From Pseudonocardia thermophila (GTDB lineage Bacteria > Actinomycetota > Actinomycetes > Mycobacteriales > Pseudonocardiaceae), in NCBI RefSeq assembly GCF_900142365.1, contig NZ_FRAP01000006.1, positions 186,001 to 250,000 on the forward strand: a stretch of DNA of 64,000 nucleotides, given 5' to 3'. The position numbers were made by a program, and so were the translations under genes. Below the pieces are notes generated by a model. The model had not been told where the DNA came from and searched no databases. It saw only the letters and a program-made list of their open reading frames with translations. Shown one piece after another: positions 29,212 to 37,216 of this stretch (the stretch's first letter is position 1; every line of letters starts with the position of its first letter).

Positions 29212-30414
29212 TCAGCCCTCCTCGCCCGAGCTCGTGTCGCGCTCCCAGAGCACGACTCGGTTGTTGCCGGAATCGGCGATCGCCATCACACCGTCGTGCA
29301 CCCAGAGCCCGTACGGCCAGCACAGGGTGTCATGCGCGACCGCGGACCAGCGGTTCTCACCGTTCGCGGCGAAGGTCGGCTGGGCCAGAACGTGCTCTGC
29401 GGGTCGGCCCGACGCGGGGACGTCGGACCACACCAGCACCCGGTTGTTCGCGGTGTCGGCGACGGCGAACACGTCGTCGGTCAGGCACGCCGCGTACGGG
29501 AAGCGGAACCGGTCGCCGGTCTGCGGCGCGTACGGGAACTCGTCGGCGGTGTGGAAGTCCGGCTGCCCGACGACCAGGTCGGCGGGCCGGTCGGCGTCCG
29601 GCGCCGGTCTCCAGCCGAGGACACGGTGGTTGCCGGCGTCGGCGACCAGCAGCAGCCCTTCCCGGCCGGTGATCGCGTGCGGCCAGCGGAAGCTCGCCGG
29701 ACCCACGCCCTCGCCGCGGTTCTCCTGGCGCTCGGCGGGCCCGGGTTGGCCGAGCACGACGTCGGCGGGCCGCCCCGGTTCGGGCACCCCGCCGGTCCAG
29801 CCCAGCACCCGGCGGTTGCCGGTGTCGGCCACCCAGAACACGCCGTCGACGACGGCGATGCCGAACGGCCAGTACATGCTCGCGGCGTCGCACTCCCCGC
29901 CCCGGTTGGCCTCGACCGAGCTCGCGTCGGGCTGACCGAGGACGTGGTCGGGGGCGGCGTCGTCGCGCTGCGGGACCTCGTCCCAGACGAGGATGCGGTG
30001 GTGCCAGGCGTCGGCGACGATCAGCCGGCCGTCGTGCACGAGCACCCCGGTGGGCAGGTTCATGCCGCGCTCGGGGCCGCGGCCACCGGCGGCGCGGCCC
30101 TCCGTGGTGGCGTCGGGCTGGCCGAGCACCACGTCAGCGGGCGCCTCGTCGGCGCCGGGGCGGCCGTGCCAGACCAGCACGCGGTGGTTGCCGGAGTCGG
30201 CGACCACGACGTGGGCGTCGCCGACGAACACCCCGCGCGGGGAGTACATGCCGCTGCGCGTCGGGGCGGCGGGGGGCAGCGCGAGCCCGCCGGGCGCGGG
30301 CGAGCCGAGCCAGACACGGGGTGTCCAGCCACCGGCGATGCCCGGTTCGGCGACGGGATCGGCGCGCGTCCCCACCACGGGCGCGATGCCGCGGCGGACG
30401 GTCAGCCTGCTCAT
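29212..30414 (-). CDS. Six-bladed NHL-repeat protein of the hydrogenase operon
   Basis: A 400-residue beta-propeller. Six NHL motifs can be counted: VVVADSGNHRVLVW, LIVADAWHHRILVW, FWVADTGNRRVLGW, LLVADAGNHRVLGW, FAVADTANNRVLVW and MAIADSGNNRVVLW. Five of them are followed by a recurring (L/V)xQPxxxx linker such as VVLGQPDATT. There is no signal peptide, so it should be cytoplasmic. NHL proteins accompany Huc-type hydrogenases in actinobacteria; a scaffold or redox-partner-docking role is plausible but unproven. It couples to the NifU-Rieske gene by a 4-base overlap. Confidence 0.88.
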   Translation of the reverse strand: MSRLTVRRGIAPVVGTRADPVAEPGIAGGWTPRVWLGSPAPGGLALPPAAPTRSGMYSPRGVFVGDAHVVVADSGNHRVLVWHGRPGADEAPADVVLGQPDATTEGRAAGGRGPERGMNLPTGVLVHDGRLIVADAWHHRILVWDEVPQRDDAAPDHVLGQPDASSVEANRGGECDAASMYWPFGIAVVDGVFWVADTGNRRVLGWTGGVPEPGRPADVVLGQPGPAERQENRGEGVGPASFRWPHAITGREGLLLVADAGNHRVLGWRPAPDADRPADLVVGQPDFHTADEFPYAPQTGDRFRFPYAACLTDDVFAVADTANNRVLVWSDVPASGRPAEHVLAQPTFAANGENRWSAVAHDTLCWPYGLWVHDGVMAIADSGNNRVVLWERDTSSGEEG

Positions 30415-31349
30415 GTCCCGACCCGGATCCACACCTGGCCGTCGTCCACCCGCATGGGCAGTTGTTCCAGCTGGGCGCCGGGCGCACTGAGGCACTCGCC
30501 CGACGAGGCGTCGTAGCAGAAGCCGTGCCAGGGGCAGGTCAGGGTGCCGTTGGAGACGTCGAGCACGGCGGCGTCCAGCGGCAGCGCCTCGTGGGCGCAC
30601 TCGTTGCGGAAGGCCGACAGCCGGTTGTCGAGGTTGACCACGATCGCCTCGACGGTGCTGCCGTCGGACGGCACGATCAGCTCGACGCGGTGCAGCCGGC
30701 CGGCCTCGTACTCGGCGGCGGCGCCGGCGCGGACCCAACCCTCGGCCTCGGGGTCGCGGCCGATCCGCAGCGCCTCCAGCGGGATCAGCGCGGGGCCGGG
30801 CTCGTTGGGCAGCACCTCGACGGCGCGCAGCCCCGGCACGCCGTCGAGCAGCGCGCTCTCCACGAGGTTGCGCAGCGTCACCGACGACATCGAGCAGCCG
30901 TTGCAGGCACCCTCCAGCCGCACGTAGGCGGTGGCGTCCTCGAGCTTGACGAGCGTGACGTCGCCGCCGTGGCTCTGCAGCTGAGGGCGCACAGCCGCCA
31001 GCGCGCGGTCGGCGGCCCGGCGCGGATCGGGCCGGATGATCCCGTGCAGCGACAGCAGCATGTGCACGACCGGCTCGTCGACCAGGTCGTAGAGCGCCTG
31101 ACGGGTGGAGTCGTCGCCCTGCTCGCCCTTGAGGCGGCGCACGATCGCGACGAGCCCGGCGCGGTGCACGGCCTCCAGCGCGGAGCGCAGCTCGGTGGCC
31201 ACCTTGCGCGCGGCGGGCTCCAGCGCCTCGACGGCGGCGAAGGCGGCGTCGACGCGGGCGGCGAGCTCTTCGAAGGTCGGTTCGGGAGACGAGGTGGTGG
31301 ACTGGGCGGTGGTGGGTCTGGTCGGTGTGGCCGGGACGGTGGTGGTCAT
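30411..31349 (-). CDS. hucE: NifU-like / Rieske [2Fe-2S] fusion protein (HucE-like electron carrier)
   Basis: A 312-residue protein with a Thr/Pro-rich N-terminus and a helical segment, then a NifU C-terminal domain with CxxC at about residues 147-150 (GACNGCSMSS), then a Rieske domain with CAHEALPLD (about residue 248) and CPWHGFC (about residue 270). The Rieske ligands C-x-H and C-x-x-H are complete. In Mycobacterium smegmatis a Rieske protein named HucE is thought to carry electrons from Huc towards the respiratory chain; the name here is by analogy. It lies between the TPR gene and the NHL gene. Confidence 0.85.
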   Translation of the reverse strand: MTTTVPATPTRPTTAQSTTSSPEPTFEELAARVDAAFAAVEALEPAARKVATELRSALEAVHRAGLVAIVRRLKGEQGDDSTRQALYDLVDEPVVHMLLSLHGIIRPDPRRAADRALAAVRPQLQSHGGDVTLVKLEDATAYVRLEGACNGCSMSSVTLRNLVESALLDGVPGLRAVEVLPNEPGPALIPLEALRIGRDPEAEGWVRAGAAAEYEAGRLHRVELIVPSDGSTVEAIVVNLDNRLSAFRNECAHEALPLDAAVLDVSNGTLTCPWHGFCYDASSGECLSAPGAQLEQLPMRVDDGQVWIRVGT

Positions 31350-31379
31350 CCCTGGTCCTCCCGTTGTCGGGGTCGGCGG

Positions 31380-32648
31380 TCAGTCGGCGGTGCGGGCCAG
31401 CGCCACCTGTCGGGCTATCTCGTCGAGCACACCGCGCACCGCACGGACCGACTCCTCGTCGCCGTGCTCCTCGAACAGGAACCGGGCCTCGTACAGCTTG
31501 GCCTTCGCCTGGTCGAACATGCCGAGGTGGGCGAGGACATTGCCCTGGTTGGCCAGGACCCGGGCCCGGCCGACGGGGTCGGTCGCCCGGTCGCGGGTGG
31601 CGAGCACGGCTTCGTAGATCTCGGCGGCGTCGACGAGGTTCTGCTCGCGGTGCTTGCTGGGTGCGTAGACGAGCGAGTTGGCGAGGTTGAGCTGCAGGCT
31701 CGCCCACTCGGCGGGGTGCTCCTCGCGGGTGTAGACGGTCAGCGCCTGGCGCAGCGACTGCGCCGCGATGCCGAGGCGCAGCTGGCTGGAGGCCTCGACC
31801 ATCGGCATGGTCAGGTACGCGGTGGCGACGCCGGCGTGGGCAGCCGCCCAGGTCAGCGGGGCGTCCTCGCGGCGGACCAACTGCAGCGCCGAGTGGTACT
31901 GCGGCACGGCCTTGGCCAGCACCTCCGGGTGCTGCTCGGCCTGCTCGTGCAGGGTCTGGGCCAGCCCGAGGTGGATCTCGGCGCGACCGACCCGCAGGCC
32001 GTCGGCGTCCTTGAGCAGCTTGAGCGCGGCCTCGAACCGGGTCACCGCCACGGCGTTGTCGCCGGGCTCGTCCCGGTCGCGCAGGATCGCCGCCGCGGCG
32101 CCCTGCATGAGCCCGGCCAGCGGCCGCACGACCGGGCGGGCGTGCTCGACGGCCTGGTCGAGCAGCGCCACCGCGGTGGCCGGGTCGCCTGCGGCCACCG
32201 CGGCGCTGGCCTGCGCGGAGCAGGCGAGCGCGGCGAGCTCACCGTCGAGCCCGTCGGCCGACGGCGGGTCGTCGCTGCGGCCCAGCGCGAACTGCACCAG
32301 GTCGACGAGCACGGCGAACTCGCCCAGCTCGGTGCGGAGCCCGGCCAGGTCGGGCTCGCCGTCGGGGTCGAGGACGAAGCGGTTGTAGCGGGTCACCGGA
32401 TCGCCTGCGGTGCCCAGCGCGGAGAGCGCCCCCTCCCGGTCGCCCGCCAGCGCGCGCTCGTGCGCGGCCAGCGCCTCCGGCCACCGGACCGGGGTGCAAC
32501 CGGCCAGCAGCTGCTCACGGGCCGCGGCCACCTCTGGCCCACCGGCGGGCACGAGGAGGTAGCCCGCGGGCAGCGCGAACATGCCCACCGGTTGCGGGCG
32601 CGCAGGAGCGGGGTGCTGCGCTGTCTGATCCCGCGCTGTCTCATCCAT
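31380..32648 (-). CDS. TPR-like helical repeat protein of the hydrogenase operon
   Basis: A 422-residue, almost entirely helical protein with tetratricopeptide-like pairs, for example AEIHLGLAQTLHEQAEQHPE, SLQLNLANSLVYAPSKHREQ and RARVLANQGNVLAHLGMFDQ. It has no signal peptide or catalytic motif. The N-terminal 20 residues are Pro/Gln-rich and probably disordered. TPR arrays assemble complexes, so an adaptor role for hydrogenase maturation or membrane docking is likely (inference). Its ATG overlaps the small upstream gene by 8 bases. Confidence 0.8.
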   Translation of the reverse strand: MDETARDQTAQHPAPARPQPVGMFALPAGYLLVPAGGPEVAAAREQLLAGCTPVRWPEALAAHERALAGDREGALSALGTAGDPVTRYNRFVLDPDGEPDLAGLRTELGEFAVLVDLVQFALGRSDDPPSADGLDGELAALACSAQASAAVAAGDPATAVALLDQAVEHARPVVRPLAGLMQGAAAAILRDRDEPGDNAVAVTRFEAALKLLKDADGLRVGRAEIHLGLAQTLHEQAEQHPEVLAKAVPQYHSALQLVRREDAPLTWAAAHAGVATAYLTMPMVEASSQLRLGIAAQSLRQALTVYTREEHPAEWASLQLNLANSLVYAPSKHREQNLVDAAEIYEAVLATRDRATDPVGRARVLANQGNVLAHLGMFDQAKAKLYEARFLFEEHGDEESVRAVRGVLDEIARQVALARTAD

Positions 32649-32883
32649 GCAGTGGTCCTTGGATCTCCCGTTCGGCGGCGCGCTTGATCAGCTGAGCCGA
32701 CAGCTGCGCCCTGGCCTCGGTGTGGTGGGTGTCGATCCGCTTGCGGACGACGCCGTCGGCGAAGACGACGACGATCTCGACCGCCCACCGGCCGTTCTCC
32801 GGAACCACCACCGTCTGCACGTCCAGTGCGTGCTCGTTGTTGAACTCGGTGGGGAGCTGCCGGGGGGTGGCCTCGTCCGCCAT
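32641..32883 (-). CDS. Small conserved-looking protein of the hydrogenase operon
   Basis: An 80-residue protein: an N-terminal MADEATPRQLPTEFNNEHAL, a central beta-rich ENGRWAVEIVVVFADGVVRK, and a helical C-terminal tail. I do not recognise a named family. The long open frame extending to 33585 is an antisense-type shadow over the protease gene; the ATG at 32883 lies 5 bases after that gene's stop. The tight spacing supports a real gene working with the protease or the large subunit. Confidence 0.7.
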   Translation of the reverse strand: MADEATPRQLPTEFNNEHALDVQTVVVPENGRWAVEIVVVFADGVVRKRIDTHHTEARAQLSAQLIKRAAEREIQGPLHG

Positions 32884-32888
32884 GGCGA

Positions 32889-33734
32889 TCACGTCTTCCG
32901 CTCCAAGGGGATGCGCAGTGCTCCCTGCGCCGCGTCCCATTGTGCGGTCCGCACGCCGGGTTCGCCCTTGTCGCCGAGCACCTCCCGCACGAGCACGGAG
33001 CGGTCGCCCGCGGGGTTGCGCTGCTTGAGCAGCAGCCCACCGCTGCGCGGGCCGCGCAGCGGGATGAGCCAGAGCGCCTCGTCCTGCAGCGCGGCGACCG
33101 CGGCGTCGGAGGGGAACCGGGCCGCGGCGAGCTCCGCACCCAGCCGCAGGTGGCCGTCCTCGGTCAGCTCGACCTCTGCGGTGTCGGCGGCCTTCGGCCG
33201 CAGCGGCGCGAGGAACTCCCGTTCCACGATCTCGAGCACCTGCTCCATCGCCGTGGTCACCGGTTCGGACAGCTCCGCCCCCAGCTCCACCCCGGCCACC
33301 TCGATGAGGAAGACCGTGATGTCCGTGGGGCACGCGTCGCCCAGCGCCCAGCGGGCCAGGGCGATCGCGTGGTCCCAGCGGAACGAGTGGGAGTGCAGCC
33401 CGTCCAGCGGAGGCAGCTCCGCCAGCTCCGAACCGGGGACGCGGAAGACGGTGCCCGGGGTCGAGCCGGTCGCGGCGGCGTCGATGATGACGACCCGCTC
33501 GGCCCCGCGCATCTGGAAGGCCACGTCCATGCCGGCGGTGCCGCCGTCGACGAGCCGAGCCCCGGGCGGCGCCCCGCGTTCCCACAGGTGCCGCACGAGG
33601 ATCGGGCCGACTCCGTCGTCACCGCGCAGCAGGTTCCCGCAGCCGACGACCAGGACGGAGCAGCCCGGCGGCTCGATGTCGACCGCCGGGTCCGCCCCGG
33701 CCTGCTCGGGTTCGTCCCTGGACGTCGGGATCAC
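32889..33734 (-). CDS. Hydrogenase maturation protease with C-terminal extension
   Basis: A 281-residue protein. Residues about 25-190 match HyaD/HupD-type endopeptidases that clip the large subunit after nickel insertion (VLVVGCGNLLRGDDGVGPIL; LVDGGTAGMDVAFQM; VVIIDAA; LHSHSFRWDHAIALA). The nickel-sensing acidic residues and His are present. The family is normally about 160-180 residues; here some 85 further residues follow (from about 197, HLRLGAELAAARFP, to GALRIPLERKT), looking like a separate small beta-rich domain. The ATG overlaps the hucL stop by 4 bases. Confidence 0.9.
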   Translation of the reverse strand: MIPTSRDEPEQAGADPAVDIEPPGCSVLVVGCGNLLRGDDGVGPILVRHLWERGAPPGARLVDGGTAGMDVAFQMRGAERVVIIDAAATGSTPGTVFRVPGSELAELPPLDGLHSHSFRWDHAIALARWALGDACPTDITVFLIEVAGVELGAELSEPVTTAMEQVLEIVEREFLAPLRPKAADTAEVELTEDGHLRLGAELAAARFPSDAAVAALQDEALWLIPLRGPRSGGLLLKQRNPAGDRSVLVREVLGDKGEPGVRTAQWDAAQGALRIPLERKT

Positions 33735-35338
33735 ACCATTCCGTTGATCACGAACTTGGACAGCTCACGGCCGGTCTTGCCGTCGTAGGCGTGGACGGTG
33801 CAGACCAGGCACGAGTCGTAGCTGCGGGCGACGTGCCCGAGCTCGACCGGGTCCTCCACGTCAGCGACCGGCGTGCCGACGAGCGCCTGCTCGATCGGGC
33901 CGGCCACCTGCGACGCGTCGCGCGGACCGATGTTCCAGGCGGTCGGGGTGATCACCTGGTAGTTCTTGATCTTGTTGTCCTCGATCACGATCCAGTCGGC
34001 CAGCGCGCCGCGCGCGGCCTCCGTCGCCCCGAAGCCCTTGCCCTCCGCGTACTCGGTGGGCTTGGTGTAGAAGCTCTCCTTCAGGTCGAGCTGGTCGAGC
34101 CACGCCCGGGCCCACTGGTAGTACTTCGGCGCCTCGTGGACGCGGGCGAGCTGCCGCACGAAGACGCTCGGCCCGAGCTTCTGGAAGATGTCCAGGAACA
34201 GCGGGTCGTTGTCCTGGTGCGGTGCAGCGTTCGGACCGGCCGCCGCCATGCGGCGGGCGAGCGGGCCGGCCTCGAGCGGGATGTGGCCCAGGCCGGGCAC
34301 CTCGTAGCGGGGCGACTTCGCCCAGCTGTACTTGCCCTGCTTGGCACCCTCGGCCGGGTCGATCGGCACGGTCTCGCCGTCGAACGGGTGCAGCGCGCCG
34401 GTGCCCTTGTAGAACGAGTGGGTCACGTCCTCACGGACGTTGGCCTGGTCGAACTCGTACCACTTGCCGTCGGCGAAGATCCCGGACCGGCCGATCAGTG
34501 CGGCGTTGCGGCCCTCGATGGTCGGGTTCTCGTACAGGGTCGGGTCGAAGTACGTGCCGGGGGAGATGTAGGTGCCCGGGCCGGCGCCGTACTTGTGCAG
34601 CCCGATGTCGAGCGAGTAGCGGATGAAGAAGCCGAGGTCGCTGTTGTGCTGCGACTCGTTCTCGTCGACCCAGGCGAGGACGTCGTCCCAGGTCTTGTTC
34701 TCCAGCCAGCGCTCGATCGAGCAGCCCAGCCACTGCTTCTCGAGCCAGTTGTCCTTCCAGTGCTCGAGGATCGCGATCGAGCGGGTCACGTCCGACAGGG
34801 TCGGCGCGCACATCACGCCGCCGGGGACCATGAAGCTGGAGTGCGGCCACTGCCCACCGAAGATCGCGTAGACCTCGACCGGCTTCGCCGAGAGCACCAC
34901 GCCGGGCTGGTAGCTGGTGCCGACGTAGGGGGCGAACCGGCGCACCGCCTCCGCGTAGAGCGGCGACTTGGCGTAGTTCTTGTTGGTCAGGTCGATCGCG
35001 AACAGCGCGTAGAAGTAGCGCGGGATCGACTGCAGCGTCTCGGCGGCCTGGCAGATGTTGCGCACGAGCGTCGCGTTCGGGGGCATGTGCGTCCGCCACG
35101 CGGTGTCCAGGGCGTAGGCGGACTTGTAGAGGTGGCTACCGCCGCAGATGCCGCAGATCCGCGGGCAGACGATCAGCCCGGCCTGCGGGTCCTTGCCCCG
35201 CAGGATGATCTCGAAGCCGCGGAACATCGCGGCCTCCGTCCAGGCCGACGTCACGACGCCGTCCTCGATGGTCACTCGCACGTCGAGGTCACCCTCGACA
35301 CGGCCCAGAGGGCTCACGTGCAGGTCGAGCGCGGTCAT
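33731..35338 (-). CDS. hucL: Group 2a [NiFe] hydrogenase large subunit (Huc-type)
   Basis: A 535-residue catalytic subunit. The proximal nickel ligands are in RICGICGGSHLYKS and the distal pair in DSCLVCTVHAYDG. Long stretches read like the mycobacterial Huc large subunit as I recall it (for example FGGQWPHSSFMVPGGVMCAP). Nineteen residues follow the L2 histidine and are the presumed peptide removed by the adjacent protease. There is no signal peptide. Huc enzymes oxidise H2 down to atmospheric levels and feed menaquinone. hucS lies upstream with a 44-base gap. Confidence 0.95.
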   Translation of the reverse strand: MTALDLHVSPLGRVEGDLDVRVTIEDGVVTSAWTEAAMFRGFEIILRGKDPQAGLIVCPRICGICGGSHLYKSAYALDTAWRTHMPPNATLVRNICQAAETLQSIPRYFYALFAIDLTNKNYAKSPLYAEAVRRFAPYVGTSYQPGVVLSAKPVEVYAIFGGQWPHSSFMVPGGVMCAPTLSDVTRSIAILEHWKDNWLEKQWLGCSIERWLENKTWDDVLAWVDENESQHNSDLGFFIRYSLDIGLHKYGAGPGTYISPGTYFDPTLYENPTIEGRNAALIGRSGIFADGKWYEFDQANVREDVTHSFYKGTGALHPFDGETVPIDPAEGAKQGKYSWAKSPRYEVPGLGHIPLEAGPLARRMAAAGPNAAPHQDNDPLFLDIFQKLGPSVFVRQLARVHEAPKYYQWARAWLDQLDLKESFYTKPTEYAEGKGFGATEAARGALADWIVIEDNKIKNYQVITPTAWNIGPRDASQVAGPIEQALVGTPVADVEDPVELGHVARSYDSCLVCTVHAYDGKTGRELSKFVINGMV

Positions 35339-35382
35339 GGTGGGGTCCTTTCAGGACGACCGTGTGGTGGGAGCGGGAAGGG

Positions 35383-36354
35383 TCAGACGACGAACATGTC
35401 CTCCTTGGACCACTGCGGTGCGGCGATCCGGGCCGCGGCCGCGTGGGCCATGTAGGTCAGGTGGTCGCTGCCCTCCGGGACCTCCTTCGGGATCGCCCCG
35501 CTCACCTTCTGGGTCTTGAAGACGGTGCCGGGCGCGAGGTCGAAGTGCGGGAACTCCGGCTCCGTGCAGCCGAGGCACGGCATCCCGGCACGGGTCTTTG
35601 ACGACTGCCGGTTCCACAGGATGCGGTTGCACGGCGAGTGCGTCATGGGGCCGCGGCAGCCCAGCTCGTAGAACAGGCAGCCGGTGCGGGTGCCCTCACC
35701 GAACGAGTAGGTGGACTGCTTGTACTCGAAGAACTGCACCCGGGTGCAGCCGGTCTGGGTGAACGACTTGAAGAACGTCTCGGGACGGTGCAGGTCGTCG
35801 AGGGTGATGTCACCGGCGCGGCCGGTGGCCAGCGCGACGAGCACCTGGGTGATCCAGTCCGGGTGAGCCGGGCAACCGGGGATGTTGATCACCGGCAGGC
35901 CCATGCGCGAGGTGAAGTCCGGGCCGAGGAACCCGCCCTTCTGCCGCTTGTGGAACTGCAGGCCGGTGGAGCCGGAGGGGTTCGGCTCCATCGCGGGAAT
36001 GCCGCCGAAGCAGGCGCAGTCGCCGATCGCGACCACGATCTGCGCAGCGTTGGCCAGGTCGGTGACCCAGTCCTTCATCGGCCGGCCGGCGAACATGTCC
36101 ATCCGGCCGGTGCCGTCGGGCGCCTCGATGACGGTGCCCTCGAACACGAAGATGTCGAGCGGTCGCTCCCCCTTCGCGCAGTCCCAGAACAGCTTCTGCG
36201 CGTTGTTGCCGAGCTCCAGGCCCAGAGACGGATGCCAGATGAGATCAAGTCCGAAGTCGACGATCAGGTCGACGACGTTCGGTTCCTCGGCGTTGAGGAA
36301 CGACATGGTGTTACCGCTGCACGCTCCGCCTTGGAACCACAGAACGGACGCCAT
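35383..36354 (-). CDS. hucS: Group 2a [NiFe] hydrogenase small subunit (Huc-type)
   Basis: A 323-residue iron-sulfur subunit without a Tat signal: it begins directly MASVLWFQGGACSGNTMSFL with the proximal-cluster cysteine. Further cluster residues are in AIGDCACFGGIPAM, NIPGCPAHPDWI, FYELGCRGP, HSPCNRILWN and GMPCLGCTEPEFP. Absence of the twin-arginine leader and the close match to the mycobacterial HucS (from memory) place it in group 2a rather than group 1h. It follows hucM by 123 bases and precedes hucL. Confidence 0.95.
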   Translation of the reverse strand: MASVLWFQGGACSGNTMSFLNAEEPNVVDLIVDFGLDLIWHPSLGLELGNNAQKLFWDCAKGERPLDIFVFEGTVIEAPDGTGRMDMFAGRPMKDWVTDLANAAQIVVAIGDCACFGGIPAMEPNPSGSTGLQFHKRQKGGFLGPDFTSRMGLPVINIPGCPAHPDWITQVLVALATGRAGDITLDDLHRPETFFKSFTQTGCTRVQFFEYKQSTYSFGEGTRTGCLFYELGCRGPMTHSPCNRILWNRQSSKTRAGMPCLGCTEPEFPHFDLAPGTVFKTQKVSGAIPKEVPEGSDHLTYMAHAAAARIAAPQWSKEDMFVV

Positions 36355-36477
36355 GGGAACTCCTCTCGATGCGGCACCGCGCGCGGCGGGCCGGACCGCG
36401 GCGGCGCGCGGCCGCCGCGGTGGTCGTCGGTGGTGGTGGGACCAGCTGTGGGTTCGGGGTCGGACGAGGATGGCGAG

Positions 36478-37005
36478 CTAGCGCACCTTGCGCCCGAGCG
36501 CGCGGGCGACGTGGATGAGGAGCCCGATCCCGCGCGCCACGTCCTCGTCCTTCAGCGCGCGGACGACGCCGAAGACGCCGGTGGGCGCGGACGGGTTCTT
36601 CGCTGCCTCCTCTCGGCCCTCCACGAGCGCCGAGCCGACCATCTCCAGCGCCGACACCGTGCGCGGGTCGGTGAAGCTGGACTCGAGCAGCGCTGTCAGG
36701 CCGGGGGTCGCCTTCGCGACGCGGACCGACAGGGTCGTGAGGCTGGACGCGAGCTGCTGCAGATCGACCTCGGCCAGCGCGGCGGGCCGGTCGCCGATGG
36801 AGCCCAGCTCCCGAACTCCGTCGGAGACGGCCTCCACGATCGAGTCGCTGCGCCGCAGTAAGCCGTCGAACGCGGAGACCATGAGCGCGAGCAGGTCGGC
36901 GTGGTCGAGGATCTGCCCGAGCGCGGTCGCGACCGCGGGGTCCTCGAGCCGCTCCACGAGCTGGTCGGCCGGCGACCGTACGGCGAGCTGTCCGTTCACC
37001 GACAC
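36478..37005 (-). CDS. hucM: HucM-like DUF1641-type hydrogenase partner
   Basis: A 175-residue helical protein, first gene of the hydrogenase operon. Its centre (SFTDPRTVSALEMVGSALVE) and C-terminus (GVFGVVRALKDEDVARGIGL then LIHVARALGRKV) resemble the DUF1641 family. The order hucM-hucS-hucL matches mycobacteria, where HucM forms a stalk that gathers Huc dimers and delivers menaquinone. Only limited similarity can be judged by eye, so the name is by position and family. It starts 23 bases from the GGGTCAC palindrome. Confidence 0.75.
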   Translation of the reverse strand: MSVNGQLAVRSPADQLVERLEDPAVATALGQILDHADLLALMVSAFDGLLRRSDSIVEAVSDGVRELGSIGDRPAALAEVDLQQLASSLTTLSVRVAKATPGLTALLESSFTDPRTVSALEMVGSALVEGREEAAKNPSAPTGVFGVVRALKDEDVARGIGLLIHVARALGRKVR

Positions 37006-37026
37006 ATGAGCCTCCTCCGTGGAAAG

Positions 37027-37045
37027 GGGTCACGCCGTGTGACCC
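37027..37045. promoter_or_regulatory. Palindrome upstream of hucM (candidate operator)
   Basis: GGGTCAC (37027-37033) and GTGACCC (37039-37045) are perfect 7-bp arms around GCCGT, 22-40 bases upstream of the hucM ATG. The position overlaps where a core promoter or leader would be, so a repressor or activator at this site would control the whole hydrogenase operon. Confidence 0.5.
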
Positions 37046-37111
37046 GCTCCGCACCCTAGGCTCACTGCGCCGCCCGGCCTATCGTTTCTGCGCATGGACT
37101 ATCAGGATTGC

Positions 37112-37150
37112 GAAGATCTTCTGGCAGCTATGCGCTGTTCTTGTTGCCAG
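37112..37150. promoter_or_regulatory. AT-richer palindromic segment between hucM and the AraC gene
   Basis: Inside an unusually AT-rich stretch are GAAGATCTTC (37112-37121, perfect 10-bp palindrome) and CTGGCA (37121-37126) / TGCCAG (37145-37150). It lies 67-105 bases before the AraC-type regulator start, a likely target for that regulator. A 39-codon cysteine-rich frame also crosses it (see findings). Confidence 0.4.
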
Positions 37151-37216
37151 GCTTGCGCGTGGGGAACTAGTACTTCTCGCGTTACCCGACCCAGCGACCC
37201 TCAGAAGACGTAGCCA

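Noticed and set aside
33731-36354. Assignment of the hydrogenase to group 1h (Hhy type)
   Set aside because: The small subunit has no Tat leader, both subunits read like mycobacterial Huc, and a HucM-like gene precedes them, so group 2a fits better.
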